Source: Bacillota bacterium (lineage in GTDB: Bacteria > Bacillota > SHA-98 > UBA4971). Taken from it: DNA of 64,000 nucleotides. Location: positions 1-64,000 of the forward strand of contig JAAYXB010000047.1 in NCBI GenBank assembly GCA_012516125.1, in the 5' to 3' direction. How positions within the stretch are numbered: the stretch's first letter is position 1; every line of letters starts with the position of its first letter. The translations under genes were made by a program, and so were the position numbers. The notes under the pieces were generated by a model that was not told the origin of the DNA, ran no database searches, and worked only from the letters and a program-made list of their open reading frames with translations. Positions 59,940 through 64,000 of the stretch are shown piece by piece.

Positions 59940-60341
59940 TCATTCCTTCCCCGTAGGAGTTGGATTCCTGCGGGTGTCGATCGTCCGGAGAAGTTCCGGA
60001 CGGTTGGCAAGGGGGTACACGGACCTGAGGGAGACCGCCTCACCGAAGCGCATCGCGGCATCGCTTGACTTCATGAGGTCCTCGCGGCCTGCCGCCCGCG
60101 CGCGGCGCCGAAGGGCCAGTATCGCTCTCACCTCGTCGATCCGTCGTCCCTCTGCCAATAGATGCTTTATCTCTCTCAAGGCATCCACGTCAGCCTCGGA
60201 GTAAAGGCGCTGGTTCCCAGGGGTCCGCGCCGGCACAACGAGGCCTGTCTCGTCATAGTAGCGGATCTGTCGGTCCGTAAGACCGGTGAGGCGCCGCACC
60301 GCACCTATGGTGTAGACAGGCGCGTCCCGTGGGACATCCAC
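59940..60341 (-). CDS. glnR: GlnR-like MerR-family nitrogen regulator
   Basis: A 133-residue MerR-type regulator: VYTIGAVRRLTGLTDRQIRYYDETGLVVPARTPGNQRLYSEADVDALREIKHLLAEGRRIDEVRAIL. This is the GlnR/TnrA type of helix-turn-helix plus wing. It is first gene in a glnR-glnA operon and its own promoter carries a perfect GlnR-type box (60389-60405), implying autorepression when feedback-inhibited GlnA signals nitrogen excess (known for Bacillus; inferred here). Confidence 0.92.
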   Translation of the reverse strand: MDVPRDAPVYTIGAVRRLTGLTDRQIRYYDETGLVVPARTPGNQRLYSEADVDALREIKHLLAEGRRIDEVRAILALRRRARAAGREDLMKSSDAAMRFGEAVSLRSVYPLANRPELLRTIDTRRNPTPTGKE

Positions 60342-60388
60342 TTCTCATCACCCCCTTCGCGACGCCGCTCGGCCGCTCGCTCAATTCA

Positions 60389-60405
60389 TGTGAGGTTTCC
60401 TCACA
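60389..60405. promoter_or_regulatory. GlnR/TnrA operator
   Basis: TGTGAGGTTTCCTCACA is an exact match to the TGTNA-N7-TNACA consensus and a near-perfect dyad. It lies about 12-28 nt downstream of the predicted transcription start of glnR-glnA, a repressing position. Confidence 0.85.
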
Positions 60406-60423
60406 TGACCCATATTTGGGCTT

Positions 60424-60452
60424 ATTCTATAGCCCGGTAGATCCGCTGTCAA
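60424..60452 (-). promoter_or_regulatory. Sigma-A promoter of glnR-glnA
   Basis: On the minus strand TTGACA (60447-60452) and TAGAAT (60424-60429) are 17 bp apart, near consensus, followed by the GlnR box. Confidence 0.8.
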
Positions 60453-60603
60453 GTGGCCTGCCGGATTTTCTCGCGGAAAACCTCCGGCCCGCAGGACGGC
60501 GGAGGTCTTATCCAGGGAACTCGGGCATATATTATGAAAGGCCTGCCTATACTGGTAGCGGAAACCATCCAAGGAGAAGCCCCCCAGGGAAGGAGGTGGT
60601 ATC

Positions 60604-60762
60604 ATGACTCCTCTGCTGAAGCTTCGCGAGAAGGCGGGCATAAGCGCCAGGGAGCTTTCCCTGAGGACGGGGATACCTGTGGAAACCATCGTCAAGGCAG
60701 AGCTGGGCCTCATCAAGCTGCGCCCGCAGCAGCAAAAGCGGATTGTGGCAGCCCTTCGATGA
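60604..60762 (+). CDS. Tiny XRE-like helix-turn-helix protein
   Basis: A 52-residue protein starting MTPLLKLREKAGISARELSL, then RTGIPVETIVKAELGLIKLRPQQQKRIVAALR. This is a complete XRE-type HTH pattern (KLREKAGIS-ARELSLRTGIPVETIVKAE) and nothing else. GGAAGGAGG lies 7 nt before the ATG. The gene diverges from glnR and shares its upstream region. It could be a stand-alone repressor; no partner protein is adjacent. Confidence 0.78.
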   Translation: MTPLLKLREKAGISARELSLRTGIPVETIVKAELGLIKLRPQQQKRIVAALR

Positions 60763-60883
60763 GGGTCGGTTTAGATACAACCGCCGAAGATGTACGACAA
60801 CTGTCGGCCCAAGGGACGGTAACACCAGCAGATCCATACGCAACAGGGTACTATTAGCGGCGCGGCGGGCGTGGGCACGAGGG

Positions 60884-61315
60884 CTAGATCTGCGGGCCGA
60901 GGCTCACGAGGAACAGCCCGCACACGATGAGCACGGCGCCGATCACCTGGGCCCACGTAGCGGACTCCTGCAGGTACACCACGGCTATCAGCAGCGTGAA
61001 AAGAGGGGCGGTGGACATCACGAGCGTGACCTGGGCCGCCCCTCCCCATTTCAACGCCGCGTAGTACGCAAGGTCCCCCACCAACGTCGCGAGCACAGCC
61101 TCGAGGGCGATGAAGAGCCATGCCCTGCTTGACACCGTTTCCATCGCCCGCAGCCCCCCGCTGACCAGCAGCCAGCCTGCGACGATGCCGGACGCGATGA
61201 GGGTGCGAAGGCAGATCCCCGCGATAGGGTCAACCCTGGCGAGGCCCATCTTGCCGAAGATCGGCGCGATCCCCCAGCACAGGGCTCCAAACAGCGCTAC
61301 GAGCACAGTCCACAT
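60884..61315 (-). CDS. EamA-domain membrane protein (half-size DMT transporter)
   Basis: A 143-residue protein starting MWTVLVALFGALCWGIAPIFGKMGLARVDPIAGICLRTLIASGIVAGWLL, with about five helices and LKWGGAAQVTLVMSTAPLFTLLIAVVYLQESATWAQVIGAVLIVCGLFLVS at the end. This is one EamA domain; full transporters have two, so it would need to dimerise. GGGGGAC precedes the chosen ATG; longer upstream in-frame sequence has no support. The substrate is unknown. Confidence 0.85.
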   Translation of the reverse strand: MWTVLVALFGALCWGIAPIFGKMGLARVDPIAGICLRTLIASGIVAGWLLVSGGLRAMETVSSRAWLFIALEAVLATLVGDLAYYAALKWGGAAQVTLVMSTAPLFTLLIAVVYLQESATWAQVIGAVLIVCGLFLVSLGPQI

Positions 61316-61427
61316 GGCAGTTATGTCCCCCGTCAATCTCTTATTCGCAGCCCACCGGGCATATACATCAACAGAGATCCAAAGAGCGAGATCCAGGCGA
61401 GGGACCCGGGCAGGGGAAGGTGTGCGC

Positions 61428-62669
61428 ATGAGACTTTACGTCCTGAGCCGCAAGCGCGTCATGGTGTGTCTTCTCGCAGTGGTGGCGTGTGCGTCCGCGG
61501 CCGCTTCCATGCTGGTCGAAACCGTCGGCGGCCCATCGATGGTGCTTGACAGGGAACTCATAACAAGGCTCAACATGATCTTCTCCGACCGGGCCGAGTC
61601 GGTCATCCATGGCGATGACGAAGCCCTTACCACCCATTACGATCTGGAGTCCAGGTACGGACGGTGGGCCCTCGATCGCGAGCAGCGTCGGATTAAATAC
61701 GTTGAGGCGTGGAGCAAGGCGCGGGGAGTACGGTTTGTCGGCACGGCTGTGGAGATCAGAGTGGACTCCGCTGAGGTCAAGGGTGACACGGCGTGGCTTC
61801 GGCTCAGGCAAAGCGCCGATTTCGCGTACGTTTACGAGGCTGACCCGATGGCTCCGCCCGATCACTTCGGTATCGGCACCCGCCACTTCGTAGAGCTTGT
61901 GCGGCGGGACGGCGCGTGGGCCATAAGGCGCGACTGGTACACCGATCCCCTCGATGAGGACTCCGTCGTAGGAATCGTGAGACCAGCCCTCACCCCGGAT
62001 GGGGTCTTTCCTGCAACGATGGTCCGCAGAGACGAGCAGGGCCGCAAGCCCGACAGCCGGCCCGTTCCGGCCGGCACGGGCGCATCGCCCGGGGAGCCCC
62101 AGGGCACGACTCATCCCTCAGTGCCGACTTACAACAGGGAGAAGGCAGTGGCCTACGCCGATGAGTACTGCGGGTCTGCCTGGGGCTGCGGCAATAACCG
62201 TGAGTATAACCCCAGGTACAAGGACTTCACAGGTCTCGGAGGTGACTGCACCAACTTCGTGTCTCAGGTACTTGGGGACCCTGATGCCGGGGGCCTGCCC
62301 ATGGACTGGACATGGCGCTACACCTTCAGGGGCTCCGGAGCAGGCGCGAGCCGCGCCTGGGCCCAAGCGGAGGCGCTCGTCGGGTTCCTCATCAACAGCG
62401 GGCGCGCCGTAAGAATCGCCCGGGGCACGTACCCCGACGTGGTCACGCCCTCAGAGAAATTCCCGTACGGACCCATCGGCGCCCTCCACCCGGGTGACGT
62501 GATGGCGTACGAGGAACGCGGACGCATCGAGCACCTGGCCGTCGTGACCGGGACCGATTCCCACGGTTACGTCGTGGTCAACTCTCACACCGCTGACCGC
62601 TATCATGTGCCGTGGGACCTCGGCTGGGACCGCGGCACCGTGTTCTGGCTGCTCAACGTCGCCTGGTAG
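61428..62669 (+). CDS. Secreted protein with C-terminal amidase (amidase_6-type) domain
   Basis: A 413-residue protein with an N-terminal signal/anchor (VMVCLLAVVACASAAASM). The first half (residues ~35-190) is a lumenal domain of the kind found before such amidases (TRLNMIFSDRAESVIHGDDEALTTHYD, RWALDREQRRIKYVEAWSKARGVRFVGTAVEI). The C-terminal ~150 residues contain YNREKAVAYADEYCGSAWGCGNNREYNPRYKDFTGLGGDCTNFVSQVL with the likely catalytic Cys in GDCTNFVSQ, and LHPGDVMAYEERGRIEHLAVVTG with the His. It is a putative cell-wall or spore hydrolase of the CHAP/NlpC-like fold. GGGGAAGG precedes the start. Confidence 0.87.
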   Translation: MRLYVLSRKRVMVCLLAVVACASAAASMLVETVGGPSMVLDRELITRLNMIFSDRAESVIHGDDEALTTHYDLESRYGRWALDREQRRIKYVEAWSKARGVRFVGTAVEIRVDSAEVKGDTAWLRLRQSADFAYVYEADPMAPPDHFGIGTRHFVELVRRDGAWAIRRDWYTDPLDEDSVVGIVRPALTPDGVFPATMVRRDEQGRKPDSRPVPAGTGASPGEPQGTTHPSVPTYNREKAVAYADEYCGSAWGCGNNREYNPRYKDFTGLGGDCTNFVSQVLGDPDAGGLPMDWTWRYTFRGSGAGASRAWAQAEALVGFLINSGRAVRIARGTYPDVVTPSEKFPYGPIGALHPGDVMAYEERGRIEHLAVVTGTDSHGYVVVNSHTADRYHVPWDLGWDRGTVFWLLNVAW

Positions 62670-62770
62670 CTGGGGATAGGCGCGGCCGGCCATGTCAAAA
62701 AAAGACCCCGCAAATCCTTCCAATAAGGCAGGATTCCGTGAACGCACGGCGAACTACTCATACACGTGTG

Positions 62771-62786
62771 GTGCAACCGGTTGCAC
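62771..62786. promoter_or_regulatory. LacI/GalR-type operator 1
   Basis: GTGCAACCGGTTGCAC is a perfect 16-bp dyad with the central CG typical of LacI/GalR-family operators (TGCAA-CCGG-TTGCA). It lies about 270 bp upstream of the sugar ABC permease start. Confidence 0.7.
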
Positions 62787-62850
62787 ATCACGAGGTTAAC
62801 CGAGTGTTAGCATCGTTATACGCCGTTGTGGCTTGCCACGGCACGTCTTA

Positions 62851-62864
62851 TGCAACCGTTTGCA
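62851..62864. promoter_or_regulatory. LacI/GalR-type operator 2
   Basis: TGCAACCGTTTGCA is an imperfect copy of operator 1, with centres 79 bp apart. Two such sites could be bridged by a tetrameric or dimeric LacI-family repressor controlling the downstream sugar transporter genes. Confidence 0.6.
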
Positions 62865-63055
62865 CGACGTGGCACTACTCCGAGTGGATTCCGACGGTGT
62901 AGCTCATCCGGCGTCTTCGTGATCACATGGGAGAGCGTGGCGATGCCCCCACAAAGGCGCGGCCCTTCGCCCGGCCGCGCCCGTGCCGGATGTGCCTGGG
63001 GGAGCCGGAGGCGTGCCTACCTAACGTTCCACGGGCGAGGAGAGGAGCTCTGAAC

Positions 63056-63931
63056 ATGAGAGAGAGGTTACTCCGCCCTATTTTCTTTGTGCCAGCCCTG
63101 GTGTTGCTCGCCGCCTTCGTGGTTTACCCCGTGGTGAACACCGTTTGGCTGAGTTTCCTCTCACCGAATGGCGATTTCGTTGGTCTCGACAACTATGCCG
63201 AGGTCCTGAGCCAGCCCGAGATGGTGGACCCGAGGGGCTTCCAGAGGGGGTTTCCGTATGGGGCGCTCATCCACAACTTCCTGTGGCTCATCATTCACCT
63301 TCCATTGACGGTGCTTCTGGGCCTCGCTCTCGCGGTCGTCCTGAGGGGCGTCAGGGGCGGATCGGTAATCAAGTCCGTAGTGTTTCTCGGCATGGTCACG
63401 CCAATGATAGTGGGCGGGATCATCCTGCGCTTCATGTTCGATGGCAGCATAGGGATAGTGCCCGGCATTGTGCGGTTACTTGGTGGGACTCCGCACACGC
63501 TCACAGCATACCCGGAGACCGCCCTTCTCTCGCTCATCCTGGGATCCCTGTGGCTCTGGGTCCCTTTCGGGATGGTGCTGTATTCGGCAGGGCTGGAGAC
63601 GATCCCCTCAGAAGTGTATGAGGCGGCAATGATAGACGGGGCATCGCCCCTTTCCATGTTCTTCAGGATAACCTTCCCGCTCCTCAAACCCATTACCGAG
63701 GTCGTCGTGACGATGACCTTTCTGTGGGACCTGAAGATATTTGACGTGGTGTACGCCGCAACCATGGGAGGTCCTGGTGGAGCCTCCAACGTGCTCGCGC
63801 TTCAGATGTACTTCTATGCGTTCCGCGAGTTCAACTCCAATAGCGCGGCGGTTGTCGCGTGCGTTCTGATGCTGCTCACCACCCTTGTCGCCGCTCCCAT
63901 GATGATAAGGTCCGCGCGGGAAGCGAGGTGA
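63056..63931 (+). CDS. Sugar ABC transporter permease (MalF/UgpA type)
   Basis: A 291-residue membrane protein with six helices, starting MRERLLRPIFFVPALVLLAAFVVYPVVNTVWLSFLSPNG. The EAA loop that contacts the ATPase reads EAAMIDGASPLSMFFRITFPLLKPI. GAGGAGC precedes the ATG; an open frame further upstream is Arg/Pro-rich and unsupported. In related operons a solute-binding protein gene often comes first; here the permease is first and no binding protein is seen before it. Two LacI-type operators lie upstream. Confidence 0.92.
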   Translation: MRERLLRPIFFVPALVLLAAFVVYPVVNTVWLSFLSPNGDFVGLDNYAEVLSQPEMVDPRGFQRGFPYGALIHNFLWLIIHLPLTVLLGLALAVVLRGVRGGSVIKSVVFLGMVTPMIVGGIILRFMFDGSIGIVPGIVRLLGGTPHTLTAYPETALLSLILGSLWLWVPFGMVLYSAGLETIPSEVYEAAMIDGASPLSMFFRITFPLLKPITEVVVTMTFLWDLKIFDVVYAATMGGPGGASNVLALQMYFYAFREFNSNSAAVVACVLMLLTTLVAAPMMIRSAREAR

Positions 63932-64000
63932 GCGGGAACATGCGAAGGAAAACCCTGACAGCGCTGTCCAGAGATGCGGTCGCGTGGATCATTGGGCTGG
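63928..64000 (+). CDS. Sugar ABC transporter permease, second subunit (partial, runs off the window)
   Basis: An open frame begins at GTG 63928 (overlapping the first permease stop by 4 nt) or, more likely from its distance to GAGG, at ATG 63940: MRRKTLTALSRDAVAWIIGL. The position and hydrophobic start fit a MalG-type partner. Only the first residues are in the window. Confidence 0.6.
   Translation, partial: MSGNMRRKTLTALSRDAVAWIIGL

Overview
The window is about 64 kb from a high-GC, flagellated, endospore-forming Bacillota (Firmicutes) chromosome. Evidence for this is an SspF-type small acid-soluble spore protein, SpoVG, a GlnR/GlnA pair with a perfect GlnR-type operator, a CTC-type bL25, and one long flagellar operon in Clostridia-like order. 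I cannot assign a genus from sequence alone; GC content and gene order fit deep-branching Clostridia- or Limnochordia-like lineages.

Layout. 1-660: a degenerate 221-bp tandem repeat made of ~31-bp-spaced palindromes. 1047-4846: promoter, palindrome and an acyl-CoA dehydrogenase / etfB / etfA operon whose EtfA carries an N-terminal two-cluster ferredoxin domain. 4957-11576: an AT-richer accessory cassette. It reads leftward as an unannotated 57-residue peptide gene, a protein with two fused radical SAM domains, an ABC ATPase and two ABC-2 permeases, with a divergent XRE-TPR regulator. It looks like a radical-SAM-modified, exported peptide (RiPP-like) system and is my main candidate for something undescribed. 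11577-14500: a decayed region with ABC transporter pseudogenes, remnants of a dispersed structured element, and a second palindrome array with a strict 30/30/31-bp spacing.

14687-42085 (minus strand): flgB-flgC-fliE-F-G-H-I-J-K-flgD-(flagellar operon protein)-flgE-flbD-motA-motB-fliL-fliM-fliN-fliO-P-Q-R-flhB-flhA-flhF-flhG-pilZ-sigD and two small flagellar-operon proteins. This gives basal body, export apparatus, C-ring, hook, stator, a c-di-GMP brake and the late sigma factor in one block of 30 genes. No cheY or fliY is present.

42422-61315: housekeeping and sporulation genes: sspF, cstA, a YlbF-family protein, pth, bL25, prs, glmU, an AbrB-like protein, an L,D-transpeptidase, cca, tRNA-Gln, spoVG, an NTP transferase, ispE, a dacF-type carboxypeptidase, an RDD protein, glnR-glnA, a tiny HTH protein and an EamA protein. 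61428-64000: a secreted amidase-domain protein, two LacI-type operators and the start of a MalF/MalG-type sugar ABC transporter that runs off the window.
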